From: Gemmatimonadota bacterium
Lineage (GTDB): Bacteria > Gemmatimonadota > Gemmatimonadetes > Longimicrobiales > RSA9
DNA: 7,435 nucleotides
Direction: 5' to 3'
NCBI GenBank assembly: GCA_012027055.1
Contig: VEPF01000456.1
Location: forward strand, 1 to 7,435
Shown here: one piece after another, positions 1 through 5,964 of the stretch
Layout of the letters: every line of letters begins with the position of its first letter
Position numbering within the stretch: position 1 is the stretch's first letter
Program-made: the position numbers and the translations under genes
The notes under the pieces: model-generated
The model's database searches: none
Told to the model about the DNA's origin: nothing
Seen by the model: only the letters and a program-made list of their open reading frames with translations

Positions 1-2673
1 CTCAGGCCGCCGCTGCCGCACTTCCCGGTGCCCGAAGGCCACTCGGATGACTCGTGTCTCCGCCAGCTCTGCTACGAGGGCGCGGCCACGCGCTGGGGCG
101 AGCTGGACGACCGGCAGCGTGCGCAGCTGGAGCACGAGCTAGGCGTGCTCGCGCGCCTCGGCTTCAGCGGCTTCTTCCTGGTGATGTGGGATGCGGTGCG
201 CTTCGCGCGCGGGCGCTCGATCCTCTGCCAGGGGCGGGGCAGCGCGGCCAACAGCGCGGTGGCGTATTGCCTGGGCATTACGGCGGTGGACCCCGTGAAG
301 CACGGGCTGCTCTTCGAGCGGTTCCTCTCGGAAGTGCGGACGGACGGGCGCACGGAAGCGCCGGACATCGACGTCGACTTCGAGATGCAGCGGCGCGAGG
401 AAGTGCTCGACTACATGTATGACAACTATCACCGCGAGCATTCCGCGCTCACCGCCGTCACCCAGCTGTACCACGCGCCCACCGCGCTGCACGACCTGAT
501 GCGCGCGCTCGGCTATGCGGCGGAGCTGGCGTTCACGTTCTCGAAGCGGCTGCACCACGCGGAGCCCAGCGAGGCCGCGGCGGAGCTGGAGCAGGGGATG
601 GCCAAGGAGTACGGCCTGGACCTGGAGGAGCCGCGCGCGAAGGCGCTGCTCTTCGCATTGCGTTCGCTCGACGACGTCCCCCGCCTCCGCTCCACGCACC
701 CCGGTGGCTTCGTGCTCTCCAGTGCGCCGCTCGGCGACTATCTGCCGATCGAGCACACTACCATGGGCCGCACCATCATCCAGTTCGACAAGGATGATCT
801 GGACGCCGCGGGCGTGCCCAAGTTCGACTTCCTGGGGCTGGGCGGTCTCACCGCCGTGCACCTCTCGTTCGACGCCATCGCGCAGCGCACGGGCGAGCAG
901 CTGGAGCTGTACACACTGCCCGTGGACGATCCGAAGACGTACGACATGATCGCGCGCGGCGACACCGTGGGCACGTTCCAGATCGAGTCGCGCGCGCAGA
1001 TCCAGTCCATCCTGGCCACGCGCCCGGAGCGCCTGTACGACATCGTGGTGCAGGTGGCGCTGATCCGCCCCGGCCCCATCCAGGCGAAGTTCGTCCATCC
1101 GTATACCGAGCGACGCCGGGGCCGCGAGCCCGTGGTCTACGCCGACCCGCGGCTCGAGCCGATCCTCCGCCGCACCTACGGCGTGCCCATTTTCCAGGAG
1201 CAGGCCATGGCCATCTCGATGGCGCTGGGCGGCTTCTCCGCCGCGCAGGCCGACGAGCTGCGCCGCGCCATGGGCCACATCCGGAAGCTGCCGAAGCTGC
1301 ACGCCGCGCTCGAACGGTTACGCGTCGCCTGCATCGCGAACGGCGTCGCCGCCGCGGTCGCGCAACAAGTGGTGGACGACCTGCACTCCTTCGCCAACTA
1401 CGGGTTCCCGGAGTCGCACGCGTGGAGCTTCGCTTTGATCGCGTACGCCACGGCTTATCTGAAGGCGAACTATCCGGCGGAGTTCTTCCTGGGGATGCTG
1501 AACGCCTGGCCGATGGGCTTCTACCCACCGGCCACGCTGGTCCACGATGCGCGGCGCCACGGGGTGCCGGTGCTCGGGCCGTGCCTGCGGGACGGCGAAT
1601 GGGAGTGCACCATCGTGGATCCCCGGCAAACGGACATCGGGTTCACACGAAGGCACGAAGGAGCACAAAGACACGAAGACAACGACATCGTTTTCACACA
1701 GAGGCACGGAGGAGCACAGAGGCACGGAGAACGGCGACCGCAACAACGGATTTTGTATTTTTCAACGGATTCAACTGCAACGGATTCGGAGGAGCCGACG
1801 GGAACGGCTTCAGCACCGGGCAACCCGGCATCCGTTAACAAAAACAAATCCGTTGCCGTTCCCTTCGTGCCTACGTGCTCCTTTGTGTCTTCGTGTGAAG
1901 CCGATGCCGTCTCTGTGCCTCTGTGCTCCTCCATGCCTCAGTGTGAAAACGATGCCGTTATCCCGGCGGTACGGATCGGCTGGAAGCACATCCGCGGCCT
2001 GGGTGACCGGGCGCGCGATGCGCTGCTGCGCGCCCACGAGGCCGGCCCGTTCACCAGCGTCGAGGACGTGGTGCGCCGGGCTTCGCTCGCACGTGCGGAG
2101 GCGTTGCACCTGGCGCGGGCGGGCGCGTTCGAGGCCTTCGAGCCAGGCCGTCGTCGTGCCGCCTGGGAAGCGCTGCGCGTGGCGGGCGACCTGCTGCCGC
2201 TGGCGCCGGCCGCGGCGGTGCTGCCGTTCGAGCCGCGGGAGCTGGATGGCGAGGAGCGGATCTTCCTGGATTACCTGGCCACCGGGATCTGCGTGGACGG
2301 CCATCCCATGGAGCACCTGCGCGCCCGGCTCGAGGCCGCGGGGGTGGCCTCCAGTGCGGACCTGAAGTCGTACCGGAGCGGGGAGCGCATCGTGGTCTCG
2401 GGGCTGGTGGTGGCGCGGCAGCATCCGGCCACCGCGAACGGCACGGTATTCGTGCTGCTGGAGGACGAGTTCGGCTTCTGCAACGTGATCGTACCGCGGA
2501 CCATGTACCAGCATAACCGGGAGGTGGTGAAGCACTCGCCGTTCCTGCTGATCGAAGGCCGGTTCGAGCGTGAGGACGCGGTACTGAACGTAATCGGTTC
2601 GCGCTTCCGGGAGTTGCGCGTCAGCCGGCAGGATCGGGAACGCGTGAACTACCGGGCGCGTGAATTCCGTTGA
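1..2673 (+). CDS. dnaE2: Error-prone DNA polymerase DnaE2 (ImuC), 5'-truncated by the window edge, with a repeat-derived insert
   Basis: This is a family C DNA polymerase III alpha subunit of the mutagenic DnaE2 type, which acts in damage-induced translesion synthesis, usually with ImuA/ImuB. The frame is open from base 1, so the GTG at 28 is internal and the N-terminal PHP domain lies outside. Numbering from base 28, the catalytic aspartates are in PDIDVDF (D113, D115) and KFDFLGL (D267). DnaE2-like stretches include FQIESRAQ, ALIRPGPIQ, PIFQEQAM, YGFPESHAWSFAL and LNAWPMGFY. A helix-hairpin-helix region (IGWKHIRGLGD), an OB fold (IVVSGLVVARQ to LLIEGRF) and the DnaE2-like end RAREFR follow. 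About 110 residues (535-644) between WECTIVDP and AVRIGWKH come from an inverted-repeat insertion that keeps the frame. Without it, the visible part has about the expected family length. All visible catalytic residues are intact, so the product may be active. The upstream imuA/imuB partners, if present, would be outside the window. Confidence 0.94.
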   Translation, partial: LRPPLPHFPVPEGHSDDSCLRQLCYEGAATRWGELDDRQRAQLEHELGVLARLGFSGFFLVMWDAVRFARGRSILCQGRGSAANSAVAYCLGITAVDPVKHGLLFERFLSEVRTDGRTEAPDIDVDFEMQRREEVLDYMYDNYHREHSALTAVTQLYHAPTALHDLMRALGYAAELAFTFSKRLHHAEPSEAAAELEQGMAKEYGLDLEEPRAKALLFALRSLDDVPRLRSTHPGGFVLSSAPLGDYLPIEHTTMGRTIIQFDKDDLDAAGVPKFDFLGLGGLTAVHLSFDAIAQRTGEQLELYTLPVDDPKTYDMIARGDTVGTFQIESRAQIQSILATRPERLYDIVVQVALIRPGPIQAKFVHPYTERRRGREPVVYADPRLEPILRRTYGVPIFQEQAMAISMALGGFSAAQADELRRAMGHIRKLPKLHAALERLRVACIANGVAAAVAQQVVDDLHSFANYGFPESHAWSFALIAYATAYLKANYPAEFFLGMLNAWPMGFYPPATLVHDARRHGVPVLGPCLRDGEWECTIVDPRQTDIGFTRRHEGAQRHEDNDIVFTQRHGGAQRHGERRPQQRILYFSTDSTATDSEEPTGTASAPGNPASVNKNKSVAVPFVPTCSFVSSCEADAVSVPLCSSMPQCENDAVIPAVRIGWKHIRGLGDRARDALLRAHEAGPFTSVEDVVRRASLARAEALHLARAGAFEAFEPGRRRAAWEALRVAGDLLPLAPAAAVLPFEPRELDGEERIFLDYLATGICVDGHPMEHLRARLEAAGVASSADLKSYRSGERIVVSGLVVARQHPATANGTVFVLLEDEFGFCNVIVPRTMYQHNREVVKHSPFLLIEGRFEREDAVLNVIGSRFRELRVSRQDRERVNYRAREFR
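1630..1735 (+). repeat. Left tandem pair of 51-base modules (types A and B)
   Basis: Module A (1630-1680) and module B (1681-1731, with similarity to its inverted partner running on to 1735) repeat with a period of exactly 51 bases, or 17 codons. In the dnaE2 frame they read TDIGFTRRHEGAQRHED and NDIVFTQRHGGAQRHGE. Module A carries CGAAGGCACGAAGGAGCAC; module B carries CAGAGGCACGGAGGAGCAC. Both are copied in inverted orientation on the right side of the element. Confidence 0.85.
1744..1855. repeat. Core of the element: three CAACGGATT repeats and one inverted copy
   Basis: CAACGGATT occurs at 1744-1752, 1763-1771 and 1778-1786. Its exact reverse complement AATCCGTTG is at 1847-1855, and a shorter ATCCGTT is at 1830-1836. 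The similarity extends beyond the 9-mer: the left CAACGGATT is followed by a T-rich tract, and the inverted copy is preceded by the matching A-rich tract. The repeats are therefore part of the inverted arms rather than an independent array. The stretch of about 43 bases between the arms (1787-1829) shows no clear repeat. Confidence 0.7.
1863..1959 (-). repeat. Right inverted pair of modules (A' and B')
   Basis: A' (1863-1899) reverse-complemented matches module A at 1642-1678 in 32 of 37 positions by hand alignment. B' (1906-1959) reverse-complemented matches module B at 1681-1735 with four mismatches and one gap. The pair repeats with a period of 48 bases (16 codons). In the dnaE2 frame it reads VPTCSFVSSCEADAV and VPLCSSMPQCENDAV, placing four cysteines in two C-x5-C pairs. 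Confidence 0.82.
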
Positions 2674-2684
2674 CGGGTAGAGCC

Positions 2685-2705
2685 ATGGACCGGGTCGCAG
2701 TCCAT
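2685..2705 (+). terminator. Weak hairpin after dnaE2
   Basis: ATGGAC (2685-2690) and GTCCAT (2700-2705) can pair around a 9-base loop, 11 bases after the dnaE2 stop. There is no T-tract after it, so a role in ending dnaE2 transcription is only possible; it may be chance. Confidence 0.2.
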
Positions 2706-2712
2706 CAGGCAA

Positions 2713-2743
2713 GGACGGTGCGGCGGCGGGCATCCTGCCGTCC
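2713..2743 (+). terminator. Second weak hairpin in the dnaE2 to dinB gap
   Basis: GGACGG (2713-2718) pairs with CCGTCC (2738-2743), and two further G-T pairs are possible inside. The loop is long and GC-rich and no T-run follows. It could be an attenuating or Rho-assisted end structure, or only a result of high GC. Confidence 0.2.
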
Positions 2744-2788
2744 GGCACTCTGGCACCGGCCCCCGGCCGACGGTGGCTTGCCGGCAGC

Positions 2789-2804
2789 GTTGCGAACGAG
2801 CAAC
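2789..2804. promoter_or_regulatory. Palindrome GTTGC-N6-GCAAC upstream of the DinB-family gene
   Basis: A 16-base perfect-arm palindrome (GTTGC, six bases GAACGA, GCAAC) ends 31 bases before the ATG at 2836. A weak promoter-like pair overlaps it: TTGCCG at 2778-2783 and CAACAT at 2801-2806, 17 bases apart, with about 4 and 3 of 6 matches to the sigma-70 consensus. An operator overlapping the -10 region would fit, as would a small leader hairpin. It does not match the CTGT-N8-ACAG or GAAC-N4-GTTC LexA boxes. Confidence 0.3.
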
Positions 2805-2825
2805 ATCGAAAGACTCCCCGAACCT

Positions 2826-2829
2826 GGAG
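2826..2829 (+). promoter_or_regulatory. Ribosome binding site that decides the DinB-family start
   Basis: GGAG lies 6 bases before the ATG at 2836, a good Shine-Dalgarno spacing. The other in-frame ATG, at 2830, starts right after the GGAG and cannot use it. The protein starting at 2836 (MFRKVDDF) also begins as family members do. Confidence 0.6.
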
Positions 2830-2835
2830 ATGGTC

Positions 2836-3336
2836 ATGTTCCGCAAGGTCGATGATTTTGTCAGGGAATGGCAGTACGAGATGGACGCCACGTTGCGCCT
2901 GTTCCGGGCGCTGACGGACGAATCGCTCGAGCAAAGGGTGGCGCCGGAAGGGCGATCCGTCGGCAGACTGGCCTGGCACCTGACCCAGAGCCTGCCGGAG
3001 ATGATGAACCGCACCGGACTGCAGGTGCACGGGCCCGCCGAGGCCGAGCCGGTACCGGCATCGGCACCGGCGATCGCGAGCGCATACGAGCTGGCGGCGG
3101 GCAGCATGCTCGAGCAGATCCGGACGCAGTGGCAGGACGACACGCTGCTGGAGCTACGGGAGATGTACGGCGAGCAGTGGCCGAACGGCGTGACGCTCGC
3201 GGCGCTGGTGAAGCACCAGGCGCATCATCGCGGGCAGATGACCGTGCTGATGCGCCAGGCCGGCCTCAAGGTGCCGGGGGTGTACGGTCCGGCCCGGGAG
3301 GAGTGGGCGCAGTGGCACATGCCCGCCCCGGAATGA
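2836..3336 (+). CDS. DinB-family protein (putative metal-dependent enzyme)
   Basis: This is a 166-residue protein of the DinB/YfiT-like four-helix bundle superfamily. It is unrelated to the DinB polymerase (Pol IV). Family members bind one divalent metal through three histidines; some are damage-inducible and others are thiol-dependent transferases, so the substrate cannot be named. Three candidate ligands are visible: H48 in LAWHLTQS, and H127 and H131 in KHQAHHRGQM, the typical C-terminal signature. The next residues (LMRQAGLKVPGVYGPAREEW) match the usual family ending. The length is normal and the protein is soluble, with no signal peptide. The ATG at 2836 was chosen for its GGAG. The stop codon overlaps the next start by four bases (ATGA, 3333-3336), which suggests translational coupling. 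It is the first gene of the putative four-gene operon. The family call is firm; the function is unknown. Confidence 0.9.
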   Translation: MFRKVDDFVREWQYEMDATLRLFRALTDESLEQRVAPEGRSVGRLAWHLTQSLPEMMNRTGLQVHGPAEAEPVPASAPAIASAYELAAGSMLEQIRTQWQDDTLLELREMYGEQWPNGVTLAALVKHQAHHRGQMTVLMRQAGLKVPGVYGPAREEWAQWHMPAPE

Positions 3337-4724
3337 CGGGTGGCGAACCGAAGCGGCCGGACGGGTGGGGTGGTCACCGTCTCCGGTCTCCGGCGAGGAG
3401 GATCCTGCTGATGGCTGCGGCGATCTCGATGGCGGCCTGCGGCGGTCGCGATGATGGCTTTCGCGCCCAGTTGCTGGCGACCGATCCCGGGGCGCTCGAC
3501 GCGGAGCTGAATCCGATAGCGGAGGCGTACGTCCGGCTGGTGCTGGCCGTCGGTACGCACGACTCCAGCTATGTCGATGCCTACTACGGCCCGGCCGAAT
3601 GGCAGGATGCGGCCCGGAGCGGGGGCCGGACATTGCCCGAGTTGCAGGCCGAGGCGGACTCGTTGCTGGCGGCGCTGCAGCCGGTGCCGGTGGACAGTCT
3701 GGCGCAGCTCGCGCGCCTCCGGCACTGGTACCTGACGCGCCAGCTGCAGGCCGTGCGCAGCTACATCGGGATCCTGGGCGGCGACCGGCCGAGCTTCGAA
3801 GAGGAATCCCGCGCGCTCTATGACGCGGTGGCGCCGAGCCACCCGGAAGCTCACTTCCGCACGCTGCTCGACAGCCTCGCCGAGCTGCTGCCCGGCACGG
3901 GTCCGCTCCCCGCGCGGCTGGAGCGCTTCCGGCAGGACTTCATCATCCCGCGGGCGCGCCTGGACACCGTGTTCCGCGTCGCGATCGCAGAAGCGCGCCG
4001 CCGTACCGCGGCGCACGTCCCGCTCCCGGCCGGGGAGGACTTCCGGCTGGAGTACGTCGGCGCCAAGCCGTGGAGCGGATACAACTGGTACCAGGGGGCC
4101 GGGAAGAGCCTGATTCAGATCAACACCGATCTGCCCATCCACATCGAGCGCGCCGTGGACCTCGGCGCGCACGAGGGCTATCCCGGGCATCACGTCTACA
4201 ACGCGCTGCTGGAGCAGACGCTGGTGCGAGGCCGAGGCTGGCCGGAGTACTCGGTATACCCGCTCTTCAGCCCGCAGTCGCTGATCGCGGAGGGCAGCGC
4301 CAACTACGGCATCGAGCTGGCATTCCCGGAGGCCGAGCGGCTCGCTTTCGAGCGGGACGTGCTCTTTCCGCTGGCGGGGCTCGATCCCGACCGGACGGAG
4401 GAGTACCAGCGGGTGCGGCAGCTGGTCGAGCGGCTGGCCCATGCCGGCAACGAAGCGGCGCGCCAGTACGTGGACGGCGCGATCGATGCCGATGCCGCGG
4501 CCCGCTGGCTGCACACGTACGCCTTGTACGAGCCCGAGCGGGCGCGCCAGCGAGTGCGCTTCATCGCCGCATATCGCAGCTACGTGATCAACTACAACCA
4601 CGGCAAGGACCTGGTGCAGCAGTACGTGGAAGCGCGCGCCGGTGCGGACCCGGATCGGCGCTGGGCGGTGTTCGCCGAGCTGCTCGCCTCGCCGCGCCTG
4701 CCCTCGGGTCTCGAGATCCGGTGA
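3333..4724 (+). CDS. Putative lipoprotein, DUF885-like metallopeptidase-type protein
   Basis: This 463-residue protein probably acts in the envelope. From the ATG at 3333 the N-terminus has an arginine-rich stretch (HRLRSPARR), a hydrophobic core (ILLMAAAISMAA) and a possible lipobox SMAAC with Cys36 followed by Gly, as expected for an exported, lipid-anchored protein. The central motif HEGYPGHH (H280, E281, H286, H287) resembles the HExxPGHH motif of DUF885 proteins. LIAEGSANYG (E320) resembles their downstream EGWAxY motif with a possible third metal ligand. A zinc-hydrolase role is inferred; the substrate is unknown. It is shorter than many DUF885 proteins, so it may belong to a divergent subgroup. 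The start is ambiguous: the ATG at 3333 overlaps the previous stop but lacks a clear ribosome site. The ATG at 3411 has a strong one (3395-3402), but starting there would remove the basic part of the signal peptide. Confidence 0.8.
   Translation: MTGGEPKRPDGWGGHRLRSPARRILLMAAAISMAACGGRDDGFRAQLLATDPGALDAELNPIAEAYVRLVLAVGTHDSSYVDAYYGPAEWQDAARSGGRTLPELQAEADSLLAALQPVPVDSLAQLARLRHWYLTRQLQAVRSYIGILGGDRPSFEEESRALYDAVAPSHPEAHFRTLLDSLAELLPGTGPLPARLERFRQDFIIPRARLDTVFRVAIAEARRRTAAHVPLPAGEDFRLEYVGAKPWSGYNWYQGAGKSLIQINTDLPIHIERAVDLGAHEGYPGHHVYNALLEQTLVRGRGWPEYSVYPLFSPQSLIAEGSANYGIELAFPEAERLAFERDVLFPLAGLDPDRTEEYQRVRQLVERLAHAGNEAARQYVDGAIDADAAARWLHTYALYEPERARQRVRFIAAYRSYVINYNHGKDLVQQYVEARAGADPDRRWAVFAELLASPRLPSGLEIR
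3395..3402 (+). promoter_or_regulatory. Strong Shine-Dalgarno GAGGAGGA before an alternative internal start
   Basis: GAGGAGGA ends 8 bases before the in-frame ATG at 3411. It makes a second, shorter 437-residue product possible. That product would start MAAAISMAAC without positive charges and so would be a poor export substrate. The same bases encode the arginines of the signal peptide in the longer form, so the match could be incidental. Confidence 0.4.
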
Positions 4725-4746
4725 GTCCTCCGGCGCGCGGCCGCGC

Positions 4747-5964
4747 ATGACCGCCTCATCGCTCCCGGCGTCCGTCCCGCGCCAGCTGCTGCTGGCGGCG
4801 CAGGGGCTGGACCGCGCGCCGCGACGGCGGGCCACGAAAGCGGACGTACTGGCGGCGATCCAGCGGATGGGCGCGCTGCAGATCGACACCATCCACGTGG
4901 TGGCGCGCAGCCCGTACCTGGTGCTGTTCAGCCGGCTGGGGCGCTACCAGGCCGGTTGGCTCGATGAGCTGCTGAGCGAGCGGCAGCTCTTCGAGTACTG
5001 GGCACACGAGGCATGTCTGCTGCCCATCGAGGACTACCCGCTCTATCGCCATCGCATGGATGCCCCGCAGGGCATGGGCTGGAAGTACCGCGCGCACTGG
5101 GTCGCGGAGCACGGCCACGAACTGGCGAACGTGCTGGCGCACATGCGCGAGCGCGGCGAGGTCCGCTCCGCGGATTTCGCGCGGCGGGACGGCAGGCCAG
5201 GCAGTTGGTGGGAGTGGAAGCCGGAGAAGCGCGCGCTCGAAGCGCTCTTCACAGCTGGTCAGGTGATGGGCGCCCGCCGGCACAATTTCCAGCGCGTATA
5301 CGACGTCCGCGAACGCGTGCACCCGGCGTGGAACGACGCCCCGCTCTCTGCCGACGTCGCGATGCGGCAGCTCGCGCTCGGGGCCGTGCGCGCGCTCGGC
5401 ATCACCACAGCTCGCTGGGTGGCGGACTACTTCCGCATGGACCGCAAGCGCACACCCGCCGTCGTGGCTGCGCTGGCGGCGGAAGGAGCGCTACGCGAGG
5501 TGCGCGTGGCCGGGTGGAGCGAACCGGCGTACCTGCACCCGGACCATGAAGCGCTGGCGGACGCAGCCGCAGCGGGGAAGCTGAGTGCCACCCGCACCGC
5601 CTTCCTCTCGCCCTTCGATCCGGTGGTGTGGGACCGGGGGCGCACGCGCGTGCTGTTCGGCTTCGACTACGCGCTCGAGTGCTATCTGCCCGCGCCGAAA
5701 CGGCGCTGGGGCTACTTCGTGCTGCCCTTGCTGCGCCGGGGGCAGCTGATAGGTCGCATGGATGCCAAGGCGCACCGGCGGGATGGTCGGTTCGAGGTGA
5801 AGGTGCTGCAGCTGGAGGAGAGCGTGCGGAGCAGCGGCGCGCTGGTGCGGGACATCGCCAGGGCGCTGCGGGAGCTGGCGGAATGGCACGGGACCCCGGA
5901 CGTGGACGTGCGCCGGACTTCCCCCGGGCTGCTGCGGCGGGTGCTGGCGGCGCAGCTGGCGTGA
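4747..5964 (+). CDS. ycaQ: YcaQ-type DNA glycosylase (winged-helix, HTH_42 family)
   Basis: This 405-residue member of the AlkZ/YcaQ (HTH_42, DUF1006) family has the usual full length. Family enzymes are DNA glycosylases that excise bulky alkylated bases and unhook interstrand crosslinks. The catalytic loop ALQIDTIHVVARSPY contains Q45-I46-D47, the Q-x-D form found in E. coli YcaQ (AlkX class), rather than the Q-x-Q of the antibiotic self-resistance AlkZ enzymes. Further family stretches are LFEYWAHEACLLP, a winged-helix region around ALGITTARWVADYF, and SPFDPVVWDRGRTRVLFGF (from residue 288) leading into ECYLPAPKRRWGYFVLPLL. It starts 22 bases after the lipoprotein gene. No good ribosome site is seen, but no other start lies close by in the frame. 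Its stop overlaps the next start (GTGA). Likely role: repair of alkylation or crosslink damage in the cytoplasm. Confidence 0.92.
   Translation: MTASSLPASVPRQLLLAAQGLDRAPRRRATKADVLAAIQRMGALQIDTIHVVARSPYLVLFSRLGRYQAGWLDELLSERQLFEYWAHEACLLPIEDYPLYRHRMDAPQGMGWKYRAHWVAEHGHELANVLAHMRERGEVRSADFARRDGRPGSWWEWKPEKRALEALFTAGQVMGARRHNFQRVYDVRERVHPAWNDAPLSADVAMRQLALGAVRALGITTARWVADYFRMDRKRTPAVVAALAAEGALREVRVAGWSEPAYLHPDHEALADAAAAGKLSATRTAFLSPFDPVVWDRGRTRVLFGFDYALECYLPAPKRRWGYFVLPLLRRGQLIGRMDAKAHRRDGRFEVKVLQLEESVRSSGALVRDIARALRELAEWHGTPDVDVRRTSPGLLRRVLAAQLA

Larger units (their letters stand above)
1630..1959. repeat. Composite inverted-repeat (palindromic) element inserted in frame in dnaE2
   Basis: A block of about 330 bases interrupts the DnaE2 homology and differs in base use from its flanks: by hand count 28 of 60 bases are G/C in 1741-1800, whereas the gene around it is strongly GC-rich. 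It has two tandem modules on the left (1630-1735), short AACGGATT-type repeats in the middle, and two modules in the opposite orientation on the right (1863-1959). Each module starts with a catcg-TTCACAC motif followed by runs of GGCAC(G/A)GAGGAGCAC type. The length is a multiple of three and no stop occurs in the dnaE2 frame. This looks like a non-autonomous dispersed palindromic repeat; related CACAGAGGCACGGAG-type repeats are common in many environmental bacteria. No transposase and no clear target duplication are visible, so the exact ends are uncertain by a few codons. Confidence 0.85.

Noticed and set aside
139..1302. A 387-codon - strand frame opposite dnaE2, and similar ones at 1810-3030 and 5712-7016
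   Set aside because: All are mirror frames of well-supported genes and show only low-complexity composition.
1630..1959. CRISPR array
   Set aside because: The units are in two opposite orientations, diverge from each other and have no unique spacers of constant length; no cas gene is near.
1630..1959. dnaE2 as a pseudogene broken by the insertion
   Set aside because: The frame stays open through the insert, and the downstream helix-hairpin-helix and OB regions and the DnaE2-type C-terminus continue in the same frame.
1630..1959. Insertion sequence or transposon
   Set aside because: It is too short for a transposase and no clear target duplication is seen; at most it is a non-autonomous repeat.
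2773..2835. An earlier start for the DinB-family gene
   Set aside because: The extra residues do not resemble family members, and the GGAG at 2826 fits the ATG at 2836.
2674..2835. LexA (SOS) box
   Set aside because: No CTGT-N8-ACAG or GAAC-N4-GTTC site was found by eye; only a different palindrome is present.
2670..2855. A 61-codon + strand frame after dnaE2
   Set aside because: It overlaps the DinB-family start, has no visible ribosome site and no family features.
4642..4746. An earlier start for ycaQ inside the lipoprotein gene
   Set aside because: It would overlap the previous gene by over 80 bases and adds residues that are only a shifted reading of it.
3225..4892. A 555-codon open frame on the - strand opposite the lipoprotein gene
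   Set aside because: It spans parts of three + strand genes with clear family motifs, its protein is rich in Arg, Gln, His and Val without recognisable motifs, and long antisense frames are expected at this GC content.
5628..5960. An earlier start for the radical SAM gene inside ycaQ
   Set aside because: The extension is an out-of-frame reading of ycaQ; family similarity begins shortly after 5961.
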